Of a stretch of DNA of 54,748 nt, positions 15,849 through 24,564 are shown piece after piece. The notes beneath the pieces were generated by a model, which worked only from the letters and a program-made list of their open reading frames with translations, did no database searches and had not been told where the DNA came from. This stretch comes from an uncultured Eubacteriales bacterium (GTDB taxonomy: Bacteria; Bacillota; Clostridia; Peptostreptococcales; Anaerovoracaceae): assembly GCA_902801255.1 (NCBI GenBank), contig CADCHO010000016.1, forward strand, positions 1 to 54,748, read 5' to 3'. Both the position numbers and the translations under genes were made by a program. How positions within the stretch are numbered: position 1 is the stretch's first letter; each line of letters opens with the position of its first letter.

Positions 15849-18050
15849 ATGGCCGTATCGAAAGTATTAGATCTGTCAACTGAAAAGTTCATAAGGGATA
15901 TGACCGAGATCAATCCGAAATACGATGATTCAGTCATTATCAAAGCATACGAAATTGCCCGCAGTTTACACGACGGGCAATTTCGTAAGAGCGGAGAACC
16001 TTATATAATCCATCCGGTAGCCGTAGCAAAGATACTGGCTCAGTTTGGCATGGATAACGAGACGGTCATTGCAGGCCTCCTGCACGATGTAGTCGAAGAT
16101 ACCAGATATACAAGAGAACAGCTGGCAGAGGACTTTGATGAAAAGATAGCTGATCTTGTAGAAGGCGTAACAAAGCTCACTAACATAAGCTACGATTCAA
16201 GTGAAGCAGCACAGGCAGAAAACTTCAGGAAGATGTTTCTCGCCATGTCAAAAGACATAAGAGTACTTATCGTCAAGTTGGCGGACAGGCTTCACAACAT
16301 GCGCACTCTTGAGTACATGCCGACGGAAAAGCGTAAAACGAAGGCGATGGAGACTCTGGAGATTTACGCACCGCTGGCGGGAAGACTCGGAATATTCAGC
16401 ATCAAATTCGAACTTGAAGATCTTGCGCTGAAATACCTGCATCCTCTCGAGTATAAGAAGCTGGTTGCAGCAGTTGACCGCAGAAAGTCTGAATACGCCA
16501 GAAACCTCAAAGTCCTTACAGGAACAATCTCCAACATCCTGGACGAAGCGGGCATCCAGCACGATGTAAAGGGAAGATCAAAACATCTATACAGCATCTA
16601 TCGCAAGATGATCGTCCAGCAGAAGCAGATAGACGAGATCTTCGATATCCTGGCAGTCAGAATACTGGTGTCAAGTGTAAAGGACTGTTATGCTGCACTT
16701 GGACTCGTGCATAACAGATGGAAGCCGATCCCCGGCAGATTCAAAGACTACATTGCGATGCCGAAGCCAAACATGTATCAGTCGATACATACAACGGTGC
16801 TCGGAGACAACGGAGAGCCTTTCGAGATCCAGATCAGGACATACGAGATGCACCGTATAGCCGAGTACGGTATCGCGGCACATTGGAAATACAAAGAGGG
16901 AAAGGTATCAGGAAGCGTCGACGACAGCGAGCAGAAGCTTGCATGGCTGAGACAGGCTCTTGAGTGGCAGAAGGAAGCCGATGATTCGGTGGAATTCCTG
17001 AATACCGTTAAGGTGGATCTGTTTGATAATCAGGTATTTGTATTCACTCCGGGAGGCGATGTTATAGAACTCCCGGCTGAAAGTACGCCTCTCGACTTCG
17101 CTTTCAAGATCCATACGGATGTAGGCATCAGATGTGTAGGCGCCAAGGTTAACGGAAAGATGGTCACTATTGATCATCCTCTGCAGAATGGAGATATCGT
17201 AGAGATCGTAACATCAGCGAATTCATCCGGTCCAAGCGTTGAATGGCTCAAAAAGTGCAAAACATCGGGTGCGAAAAACAAGATCCGCAACTGGCTACGT
17301 AAAGCTGACAAGGATTCCGATGTAAACAAGGGCCGTTCCAACATTAACAACTACATCAAAAAGAAGGGTTATGACCCGGCTCTGGTTACCAAGAATGCTT
17401 ATATTCTGAGGGCTGTAAAAGAGCTTAACTGCAGCAACGTAAACGAACTTTATCTGCAGATCTCAAGAGGAGGAAGTACCGTCTCGAAGCTCGGTCAGAA
17501 ACTGATTGAATACTACGAAGCGGATAATCAGACAAAGGAAAAAGAGCCTGAACAGATTGAGGTAAAAAAGAAGCCTGCCACAAGATCATCCGGTCAGTCA
17601 GAGAATGGCATCATTGTAAAAGGTGCTGACAATCTTCTGATCAGGAGAGCTACATGCTGCAATCCGGTACCTGGAGACGCTATCATCGGATATATCTCCA
17701 AGGGAAAGGGTATAACCGTACACAGAACGGACTGCGCAAACATTCGGAATATCAGAGAAGAAGACCGTGGCAGACTTATTGAGGTGAACTGGGATTCACC
17801 TAATGAAGACAGAAAATATTACGCAGACATCCAGGTCGTTTCCGAGGAAAGAAAGGGCTTGTTCAAGGATATTTCAAAGGTTTGCGACGATTATGATCTC
17901 GAAGTAGTCGGCCTGAACCTTACTCCGGGAGAGCCCGGGACCACCAATACACTTCTTACTGTTGAGATCACTGACATGCACCAGATACAGCGGCTGCTGA
18001 CAGCTCTCAGACAGGTAGAAGGCGTTATCAAGGTCTTCAGACCAAGATAA
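15849..18050 (+). CDS. rel: Bifunctional (p)ppGpp synthetase/hydrolase (Rel)
   Basis: A 733-residue RelA/SpoT homologue, the central enzyme of the stringent response. The HD hydrolase domain comes first (HDVVED, His79-Asp80). The synthetase domain carries RFKD at 297-300 and PKPNMYQSIHTTV; the RxKD form is typical of bifunctional enzymes. A TGS domain (about 395-455), a Cys-rich region with ATCCNPVPGD and HRTDCANI, and a C-terminal ACT domain follow. ATG 15849 is preceded by CAGGAGACGG. It is probably cotranscribed with the following hydrolase and hemZ. Confidence 0.96.
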   Translation: MAVSKVLDLSTEKFIRDMTEINPKYDDSVIIKAYEIARSLHDGQFRKSGEPYIIHPVAVAKILAQFGMDNETVIAGLLHDVVEDTRYTREQLAEDFDEKIADLVEGVTKLTNISYDSSEAAQAENFRKMFLAMSKDIRVLIVKLADRLHNMRTLEYMPTEKRKTKAMETLEIYAPLAGRLGIFSIKFELEDLALKYLHPLEYKKLVAAVDRRKSEYARNLKVLTGTISNILDEAGIQHDVKGRSKHLYSIYRKMIVQQKQIDEIFDILAVRILVSSVKDCYAALGLVHNRWKPIPGRFKDYIAMPKPNMYQSIHTTVLGDNGEPFEIQIRTYEMHRIAEYGIAAHWKYKEGKVSGSVDDSEQKLAWLRQALEWQKEADDSVEFLNTVKVDLFDNQVFVFTPGGDVIELPAESTPLDFAFKIHTDVGIRCVGAKVNGKMVTIDHPLQNGDIVEIVTSANSSGPSVEWLKKCKTSGAKNKIRNWLRKADKDSDVNKGRSNINNYIKKKGYDPALVTKNAYILRAVKELNCSNVNELYLQISRGGSTVSKLGQKLIEYYEADNQTKEKEPEQIEVKKKPATRSSGQSENGIIVKGADNLLIRRATCCNPVPGDAIIGYISKGKGITVHRTDCANIRNIREEDRGRLIEVNWDSPNEDRKYYADIQVVSEERKGLFKDISKVCDDYDLEVVGLNLTPGEPGTTNTLLTVEITDMHQIQRLLTALRQVEGVIKVFRPR

Positions 18051-18060
18051 GGAGGACACA

Positions 18061-18654
18061 ATGGGACTTGATATAAAATGCTATCCGGACGGAATGTATG
18101 GGGAGAACACATACCTCATCACCGATGATGCAACAGGTTTCAAGGCGATCATCGACCCCGGCTATTACGGGGTAGATGTTAAGATGGACATCCAGAACAA
18201 CGCTTATCTGAAGTATGTGCTTCTCACGCATGGTCATCACGATCATTTCCTCGAAGCAAAGGCGTATGTTGAAGAGTACAGCGCTGTCAGATTTGCAGCT
18301 CCTGAAAAAGAAATGGATCTGATCCACGGACAGCCATATGAGTGCCCTGAACCGACCATGCTTTTAAAGGATGGCGACATAATCACACTGGGTGAAACAG
18401 AGCTGCGCGTTATCGAAACTCCGGGCCACACCGGAGGAGGCGTATGTTTTGCGACTGATAAGGAGATCTTTACAGGAGATACACTCTTCAGGCTGAGCGT
18501 AGGAAGAACGGATCTTCCTACCGGCGACTGGTTCACTCTTTTACATTCCATAAACGATAAGCTGTATACCCTGGACGAAAACCTTATTGTTTATCCGGGG
18601 CATGGAGCACCGACAACCATAGGCTACGAAAAGAGGGCGAATCCGTTTGTATAG
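18061..18654 (+). CDS. MBL-fold hydrolase (glyoxalase II-like)
   Basis: A 197-residue metallo-beta-lactamase-fold protein. The metal site HGHHDH lies at residues 57-62, with further ligands in ETPGHTGGG, FTGDTLF and VYPGHG. This small class is usually annotated as a hydroxyacylglutathione-hydrolase-like enzyme. The real substrate is not known, and glutathione is unlikely in such an anaerobe. AAGGAGG precedes the ATG. It sits between rel and hemZ, overlaps hemZ by 8 bases and is translationally coupled to it; the same neighbour set occurs in other Clostridia. Confidence 0.88.
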   Translation: MGLDIKCYPDGMYGENTYLITDDATGFKAIIDPGYYGVDVKMDIQNNAYLKYVLLTHGHHDHFLEAKAYVEEYSAVRFAAPEKEMDLIHGQPYECPEPTMLLKDGDIITLGETELRVIETPGHTGGGVCFATDKEIFTGDTLFRLSVGRTDLPTGDWFTLLHSINDKLYTLDENLIVYPGHGAPTTIGYEKRANPFV

Positions 18655-20020
18655 GTTCTATATAAATAACATTGATGATGATTATCACTTTATGGAGCTC
18701 GCCAGGGTCTTTCTGCCTGATGACAGCTTTGAGACCATAGCGTACGGCGGCAGGCCGGTAGCACATCTTCTCGGATCAGACAGCTATTTCGTGAATGAAA
18801 AGGGCAGTAATGACCGTGAAAAGATAAAACGTGAGTTTTATGAACTCCTTTCAGGCATTACGGGCATGAGGCCTCCGTGGGGAACTCTCACCGGAGTCCG
18901 GCCCCTTAAACCTGCTCTGGAGATATGCAGAGAAAGCTCAGTCGATGAAATGGAGCGCATAATCAAAGACAGGTATCTTATGAGCGCGCCTAAAGCTTCT
19001 TTGCTCGCTGATATAGCTGATTATCAGATCAGAAATGTAACCGGCGTTCCCTGGGAAAAGGTTTCGATGTATATCGGCATCCCGTTCTGTCCAACCAGAT
19101 GTGCCTACTGCAGTTTTGCCTCCAACGTAGCGCCTGCTGAAGAACATGAGGTTTATCTGAAAAACCTTTTAAAAGAAATTTCATATGCGGGCAGACTTGC
19201 TGAAGAGAACCGTACGGAACTCGAAAGCATATATATAGGAGGAGGCACGCCGACTACACTTAGCAGCGCGCAGCTTGATAGGCTTATAGGCAGTGTGTCC
19301 GATGCTTTCAGCATCGATCCTGCCGCACTTGAATTCACAGTGGAAGCGGGCAGGCCTGACACGATAACAAAAGAAAAACTGGATACACTCAAAAGGCTCG
19401 GGATCTCGCGCATCAGCATAAATCCCCAGTCTATGAAGGACAGGACTCTGAAACTGATCGGACGTGACCACAGCGCTGATGATATACGTGAGGGATTCCG
19501 GATAGCACGTGAGACGGGATTTGATGTTATAAATGCTGATCTTATCGCCGGGCTTCCTGAAGAAAATGAAGATGACTTTGAGGCCAGCCTCAGAGAGATG
19601 ATAGATCTTGGAGCCGAAAACATCACCGTACACACGCTTTCCGTGAAGAGAGGCTCCAGACTGCGTGAAAATGATCCTGCATACTTCAGACATAATGCTG
19701 AGACTGTAAGCAATATGCTCGATCTGTCAAGAGAAATGCTCAGCGCAGCCGGTTACAGGCCATATTACATATACAGGCAAAAGCATCAGATAGGAGCTCT
19801 TGAAAACGTCGGATGGTGTCTGCCGGGAAAGCATTCGATATATAATATCCGAATCATGGAAGACAGGCAGACGATAATAGGCCTCGGAGCCGGAGCGGTG
19901 GGGAAGGTTTACCATCCTGACGAAGACAGGCTCGAGCGCATAGCCAACGTCAGCAACTATAAAATATACAGCGAGAGATTTGATGAGATGATTTCCCGCA
20001 AAAATGAATATTATAAATAA
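18647..20020 (+). CDS. hemZ: HemZ-type radical SAM protein (coproporphyrinogen dehydrogenase-like)
   Basis: A 457-residue radical SAM enzyme with the iron-sulfur motif CPTRCAYC (Cys148, 152, 155) after the MYIGIPF lead-in, the SAM-binding segment IYIGGGTPTTL and the C-terminal HemN-like signature GALENVGWCLPG. HemZ proteins carry an N-terminal extension before the radical SAM core, as seen here in residues 1-140. Oxygen-independent conversion of coproporphyrinogen III is the annotated role, but in anaerobes without a full heme pathway the reaction is uncertain. The start is TTG 18647, with AGAGGG upstream, inside the end of the hydrolase gene. Confidence 0.88.
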   Translation: MYRFYINNIDDDYHFMELARVFLPDDSFETIAYGGRPVAHLLGSDSYFVNEKGSNDREKIKREFYELLSGITGMRPPWGTLTGVRPLKPALEICRESSVDEMERIIKDRYLMSAPKASLLADIADYQIRNVTGVPWEKVSMYIGIPFCPTRCAYCSFASNVAPAEEHEVYLKNLLKEISYAGRLAEENRTELESIYIGGGTPTTLSSAQLDRLIGSVSDAFSIDPAALEFTVEAGRPDTITKEKLDTLKRLGISRISINPQSMKDRTLKLIGRDHSADDIREGFRIARETGFDVINADLIAGLPEENEDDFEASLREMIDLGAENITVHTLSVKRGSRLRENDPAYFRHNAETVSNMLDLSREMLSAAGYRPYYIYRQKHQIGALENVGWCLPGKHSIYNIRIMEDRQTIIGLGAGAVGKVYHPDEDRLERIANVSNYKIYSERFDEMISRKNEYYK

Positions 20021-20041
20021 TCCGCACGAAAGGATGAAAAA

Positions 20042-21289
20042 ATGGCAATGAAAGCGCCTAAAGGCACTAAAGACATGCTGCCACAGGATGCATATAAGTG
20101 GCAGTACATAGAAGATGAATGGGCAAAAATCTGCTCGGAATACGGATTCAGGGAGATAAGGACTCCGGTGTTCGAATCTACTGACCTTTTTAACAGAGGT
20201 GTGGGAGATACAACTGATATCGTTCAGAAAGAGATGTACACTTTCGAGGATATGGGAGGCCGCAGCATAACTCTGAAGCCTGAAGGAACTTCACCGGCTG
20301 TAAGAGCTTTCATAGAAAGCAATCTCTATGCTGAGACACAACCTACAAAGATTTTCTACGATACCGCGTGCTACAGATATGAAAAGCCGCAGGCCGGAAG
20401 GCTCAGAGAGTTCCATCAGTTCGGCATTGAGAACTTCGGTACTCCTTCCATGATGGCTGATGCAGAGATAATCGCTCTCGGCTATGATTTTCTGAACCGC
20501 ATGGGTATAGAAGATGTGGAGCTTCACATCTCGAGCGTAGGATGCAGAAAATGCAGGCCGGTTTACAGAAAGGTATTGCAGGACTTTCTCAGACCAAAGT
20601 ATGACTGCCTTTGTGAAACCTGCAAATCGAGATTCGAAAAGAATCCTATGAGAATACTCGACTGCAAGTCTGCTGAGGATAAGAAAGCCGTCCAGGACGC
20701 ACCGATGATGCTTGACTATCTGTGCGAGGATTGCCGTAAGGACTTCGAAGATCTTAAGACTTATCTTGATGCTATGGGAATCAGATATGTAGTTGATCCT
20801 TCGATAGTCAGAGGCCTGGATTACTACACAAAGACCGCTTTCGAATTCATTACAACCAAGATCGGAGCTCAGGGTACTGTCTGCGGAGGCGGAAGATACG
20901 ACCACCTCATCGAAGAAGTAGGCGGACCTGACATGCCGGGCGTTGGTTTCGGACTGGGCAAGGAGAGGCTGCTCATGCTCATGGAAGCCTGCGGACACGA
21001 TTTCGGAGCCGCACCTGCACCTCAGATATTCCTTGCATGGATAGGCGACGAAGCCAAATTATACGCTCTGCAGCTCCTGCACGAGCTCAGAGGACAGGGC
21101 ATAAGAGCGGATATGGATACACGGGAACGTAATCTGAAAGGTCAGATGAAATACGCAAACAAGCTTGGAGCTGAGTATACGGCTGTCATTGGCGGCGATG
21201 AAGTTGCAAGCGGAGAGATAACTCTTAAAAACATGTCTACATCAGAACAAACAAAAGTCAGGAGGGGGGATCTTGCAAATGCTTTATAA
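20042..21289 (+). CDS. hisS: Histidyl-tRNA synthetase
   Basis: A 415-residue class II synthetase. Motif 1 region IRTPVFESTDLFNRGVG, motif 2 YDTACYRYEKPQAGRLREFH, the histidine-binding RGLDYYTKTAFEF and motif 3 GVGFGLGKERLL are all present. The C-terminal anticodon domain ends the protein. GAAAGGATG lies upstream of the ATG. It overlaps aspS by 11 bases, the common hisS-aspS pair of Firmicutes. No T-box leader fits in the 21-base gap before it, so any amino-acid control would have to act further upstream. Confidence 0.97.
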   Translation: MAMKAPKGTKDMLPQDAYKWQYIEDEWAKICSEYGFREIRTPVFESTDLFNRGVGDTTDIVQKEMYTFEDMGGRSITLKPEGTSPAVRAFIESNLYAETQPTKIFYDTACYRYEKPQAGRLREFHQFGIENFGTPSMMADAEIIALGYDFLNRMGIEDVELHISSVGCRKCRPVYRKVLQDFLRPKYDCLCETCKSRFEKNPMRILDCKSAEDKKAVQDAPMMLDYLCEDCRKDFEDLKTYLDAMGIRYVVDPSIVRGLDYYTKTAFEFITTKIGAQGTVCGGGRYDHLIEEVGGPDMPGVGFGLGKERLLMLMEACGHDFGAAPAPQIFLAWIGDEAKLYALQLLHELRGQGIRADMDTRERNLKGQMKYANKLGAEYTAVIGGDEVASGEITLKNMSTSEQTKVRRGDLANAL

Positions 21290-23039
21290 GAGAACTCATA
21301 TGTGCGGTGAGCTCAGACTTGCCGATGAAGGAAAGAACGTAGTGCTCAACGGCTGGGTAGCCAAGGCAAGAAGTCTCGGCGGACTTGTTTTTGTGGATAT
21401 AAGAGACAAGACCGGAATCACTCAGATCACTTTCAACGAGGATGCTCCGGCAGAAGTAGTTGAGGCAGCAAAAGGATTAAGCCGCGAATACTGCATAGGT
21501 GTAAAAGGCGTAGTAAGGGAAAGAAGTTCCAAGAACCCTAACATCGCTACGGGAGACATCGAAGTATTTGCAAGCGATCTTACAGTGTATTCAACATCTG
21601 AGACCCCTCCGATCTATATAAAGGACGATGACAACGTAAACGACGATCTGAGACTCAAGTACAGATATCTCGATCTCAGAAAGAACAAAATGCAGAGAAA
21701 CCTGACTTTCAGGCATAAGGTAATGAAGTGCACCCGCGACTATTTCGATGAGCAGGGATTTACAGAAGTTGAGACACCTGTACTCATCAAGCCTACACCT
21801 GAAGGCGCCAGAGACTATATCGTACCGAGCCGCGTTCATAATGGATACTTCTACGCACTGCCTCAATCGCCTCAGATGTTCAAGCAGCTTCTGATGGTCG
21901 GCGGTACGGACAGATATGTACAGATCGCGAAGTGCTTCAGGGATGAAGACCTCAGAGCTGACAGACAGCCGGAATTCACACAGATAGACCTCGAAATGTC
22001 GTTTGCGGGCGTTGATGATGTCATCGAAGTTCAGGAAGGTTTCATCAAGAGAGTCATGAAAGAAGTCAAGGGAGTCGATGTAATAACTCCGTTCCCTAGA
22101 CTGACATATGATGAGGCAATGGAGAGATATGGCTCCGACAAGCCTGACACAAGATTTGATATCGAACTCATCAAGCTGAATGATGCTTTTGAAGGATGCG
22201 GATTCGAGATGTTCACAAAGAATCTTGCAGAAGGCGGAGACATAAGAGGTATCTGCGTTCCCGGAGGAGCAGCCGAATTCTCCCGCAAGAAGATCGACAA
22301 GCTTACCAACGAGGTGAAGCACTACGGAGCACACGGACTCGTATGGATCAAGAACGACGGTGGTTCGATCAGTTCGTCCATCGGAAAATTCTTCACTGAG
22401 GACGAGCTCAAGGCCGTCCTTGACAAGTGCGGAGCAGGCAGCGGTGATGCAGTATTCATCGTCAGCGGAACTCCTAAGGTCACATATGATTCGCTCGGAT
22501 TCCTCAGACGCAGGATCGCCGGACTCATGGGACTGCTCGATGATGAACAGTACAACTTCCTTTGGGTAGTTGACTTCCCGATGTTTGAGCAGGACGAAGA
22601 AGGCAACCTCAAGGCCATGCACCATCCGTTCACACAGCCTAAGCTTGAGGAGCTCGACAAGCTCGACAATGATATCCTCGGTCTCAAGGCAAACGCATAT
22701 GACATCGTGCTCAATGGAGTCGAGCTCGGCGGCGGAAGCGTAAGAATACACGATAAAGATCTTCAGGCACGCATGTTCAAGGCGCTCGGCCTTACCGATG
22801 AAGAGTGTCAGGAGAAGTTCGGTTTCCTGATCGAAGCTTTCAAATACGGAGCACCTCCTCACGCAGGACTCGCATATGGACTTGACAGACTGGTAATGCT
22901 TCTTCTCGGAGAAAAGAGTATCAGAGAAGTCATCGCTTTCCCTAAGAACCAGAATGCTGAGTGCCCGGTCTGTGAAGCACCTGCACCTGCAGGAGCAGGA
23001 CAGCTCGAGGAACTCGGTATTGAGCTCATACAGGAATAA
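21279..23039 (+). CDS. aspS: Aspartyl-tRNA synthetase
   Basis: A 586-residue class IIb enzyme. An N-terminal OB-fold anticodon domain (about 1-105) is followed by the catalytic core with LKYRYLDLRKNKMQRNL, FRDEDLRADRQPEFTQIDLE (motif 2) and PPHAGLAYGLDRLVMLL (motif 3), plus the bacterial GAD insertion. Whether it is discriminating or also charges Asn-tRNA cannot be judged here. ATG 21279 is chosen because GGAGGGGG lies about 10 bases upstream; the frame also has an upstream TTG at 21273. Confidence 0.97.
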   Translation: MLYKRTHMCGELRLADEGKNVVLNGWVAKARSLGGLVFVDIRDKTGITQITFNEDAPAEVVEAAKGLSREYCIGVKGVVRERSSKNPNIATGDIEVFASDLTVYSTSETPPIYIKDDDNVNDDLRLKYRYLDLRKNKMQRNLTFRHKVMKCTRDYFDEQGFTEVETPVLIKPTPEGARDYIVPSRVHNGYFYALPQSPQMFKQLLMVGGTDRYVQIAKCFRDEDLRADRQPEFTQIDLEMSFAGVDDVIEVQEGFIKRVMKEVKGVDVITPFPRLTYDEAMERYGSDKPDTRFDIELIKLNDAFEGCGFEMFTKNLAEGGDIRGICVPGGAAEFSRKKIDKLTNEVKHYGAHGLVWIKNDGGSISSSIGKFFTEDELKAVLDKCGAGSGDAVFIVSGTPKVTYDSLGFLRRRIAGLMGLLDDEQYNFLWVVDFPMFEQDEEGNLKAMHHPFTQPKLEELDKLDNDILGLKANAYDIVLNGVELGGGSVRIHDKDLQARMFKALGLTDEECQEKFGFLIEAFKYGAPPHAGLAYGLDRLVMLLLGEKSIREVIAFPKNQNAECPVCEAPAPAGAGQLEELGIELIQE

Positions 23040-23647
23040 TGGATAAAAAGAAAAAGTACGGTATATACGGCGGCAGTTTTGACCCCATACATATAGGACA
23101 CGTTGCACTCGCCGACAGTGCTGTCAGAGAGTGCGGACTTGATAAGCTTATATTTATGCCCGCGTACATCTCTCCATTCAAACAGGACAGACATGTCACT
23201 GACGGCAGGGACAGATGCCGCATGATAGAGACCGTGCTAAAAACAAACAGTGCCTTCTGCCTTTCCAGGTACGAATTGAACAAGGAAGGTCCTTCATATA
23301 CGATAGAAACTCTGAGGCACTGGAACAAACTGCTGGATGGTGAGCTTTACTTCATACTAGGGTTTGATTCAGCAGTACAGGTCGATAAATGGTTTGAAGG
23401 TGAAGAGATCCTGAGAAATTATCATCTTGTCACGGGAAGACGTCCTGATACGGACTATGCGGAAGGACTAAAGAAAATCGAATCGTTCCGCGAAAAATAT
23501 GGAACAGTAATAACTGTTCTGAATATGCTGCCTGTAGACGCTTCGTCAACAGAAATCAGGGAACTCATTAAAAAAGGCAAACCTTTAAAGGGACTCGTAC
23601 CGCCGGAAGTAGAGGAATATATTATTGAGCATCAATTGTACAGATAA
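23039..23647 (+). CDS. nadD: Nicotinate-nucleotide adenylyltransferase
   Basis: A 202-residue nucleotidyltransferase that makes deamido-NAD from nicotinate mononucleotide. It has GGSFDPIHIGH at residues 11-21 and the C-terminal SSTEIRELIKKGK motif. The start overlaps the aspS stop by one base (TAATG), and its own end overlaps yqeK by 23 bases, so the genes form one coupled operon. The order nadD-yqeK-rsfS is highly conserved in Firmicutes. Confidence 0.95.
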   Translation: MDKKKKYGIYGGSFDPIHIGHVALADSAVRECGLDKLIFMPAYISPFKQDRHVTDGRDRCRMIETVLKTNSAFCLSRYELNKEGPSYTIETLRHWNKLLDGELYFILGFDSAVQVDKWFEGEEILRNYHLVTGRRPDTDYAEGLKKIESFREKYGTVITVLNMLPVDASSTEIRELIKKGKPLKGLVPPEVEEYIIEHQLYR

Positions 23648-24218
23648 GGAGTTGCTTGAAGACTTCATAAAAGCAAATCTCAAGGAGAGCCGCTACCGCC
23701 ATTCGATGGGAGTAGAAGAGATGGCTGTGAAACTTGCCCGGCTGCATGGTGCAGACACTGAGAAGGCAGCCTTTGCAGCCAGATATCACGATCTGGCCAA
23801 GAACTTCGACACCGGGAAGATGGATGAATGTGTCAGAAAATATGGCCTTCCTGACAAGCTTGCAGGAAACAACGCGCTGGCACATTCAAAGGTCGGAGCA
23901 GCGATACTTGAACATGAATTCGGGGTCACAGACCCGGAAATACTTGATGCAGTGCGTTATCACACTACAGCACGAAAAGATATGACGCTCCTCGAAGAAC
24001 TCATATTTGTTGCAGATGTAGTTGAGGATAACAGGACATACAGTGATCTTGATTATTATCAGGATCTGGCATACAGGGATCTGGATCAGGCCTGCCTGGA
24101 GATCCTTGATTATACGATAGGGGACCTCACTTCAAAAGGGAGGCAGATAGATAAGGACACACTGGAAGCAAGGGATTGGGTCTTACACAAAATAAAGGAG
24201 ACAGAGAATGGAAAGTAA
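23625..24218 (+). CDS. yqeK: YqeK-type HD-domain Ap4A hydrolase
   Basis: A 197-residue HD-domain phosphohydrolase. It shows the pattern RHSMGVEEMAVKLA, then RYHDLAKNFD (the HD pair), AHSKVGAAI and RYHTTARKDMTLLEELIFVAD, which match YqeK proteins that split diadenosine tetraphosphate symmetrically into two ADP. The start is TTG 23625, supported by AGAGGAA about 8 bases upstream, inside nadD. It is overlapped at its end by rsfS. Confidence 0.9.
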   Translation: MSINCTDKELLEDFIKANLKESRYRHSMGVEEMAVKLARLHGADTEKAAFAARYHDLAKNFDTGKMDECVRKYGLPDKLAGNNALAHSKVGAAILEHEFGVTDPEILDAVRYHTTARKDMTLLEELIFVADVVEDNRTYSDLDYYQDLAYRDLDQACLEILDYTIGDLTSKGRQIDKDTLEARDWVLHKIKETENGK

Positions 24219-24549
24219 GGAAGTTGCTCAGACAATAGCAGAACTGCTGAGCAGAAAAAAGGCAAAAGACGTAGTTATGATCGATATAGCTGAGAAATCC
24301 TCATTTGCAGATTTCTTTGTAATTGCAACAGGTACGTCCGACAGACAGCTGGGAGCCCTGGCGGACGATGTAGAAGACAAATTCGCAGAATTAGGCATCG
24401 AACCTAAGAGCAAGGATGGCAGACCGGACACGGGATGGATTCTTGTTGACGGAGGAGATGTTATTGTAAATATATTCACAAACGATACCAGAGACAAGTA
24501 CACGCTCGAAAAGATCTGGAGCGATTGCGAATCCATACTGGTAGACTGA
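24208..24549 (+). CDS. rsfS: Ribosomal silencing factor RsfS
   Basis: A 113-residue Iojap/YbeB family protein that binds ribosomal protein L14 and blocks 30S-50S joining when nutrients are scarce. Family blocks are KAKDVVMIDI, DFFVIATGTSDRQLGALAD and GWILVDGGDVIVNIF. GGAGACAGAG precedes ATG 24208, which overlaps the yqeK end by 11 bases. The partnership with Rel upstream suggests a shared starvation response, but that is inference. Confidence 0.95.
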   Translation: MESKEVAQTIAELLSRKKAKDVVMIDIAEKSSFADFFVIATGTSDRQLGALADDVEDKFAELGIEPKSKDGRPDTGWILVDGGDVIVNIFTNDTRDKYTLEKIWSDCESILVD

Positions 24550-24564
24550 TCAAGGAGTTACATA

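Noticed and set aside
21591-23108. A 505-codon open frame on the minus strand opposite aspS
   Set aside because: It is the antisense shadow of the codon-biased aspS gene. It has no ribosome site and its Cys/Ser-rich composition is typical of a shadow frame.
20021-24564. T-box riboswitches before hisS or leuS
   Set aside because: The upstream gaps are only 15-21 bases, and no T-box sequence or terminator is found.
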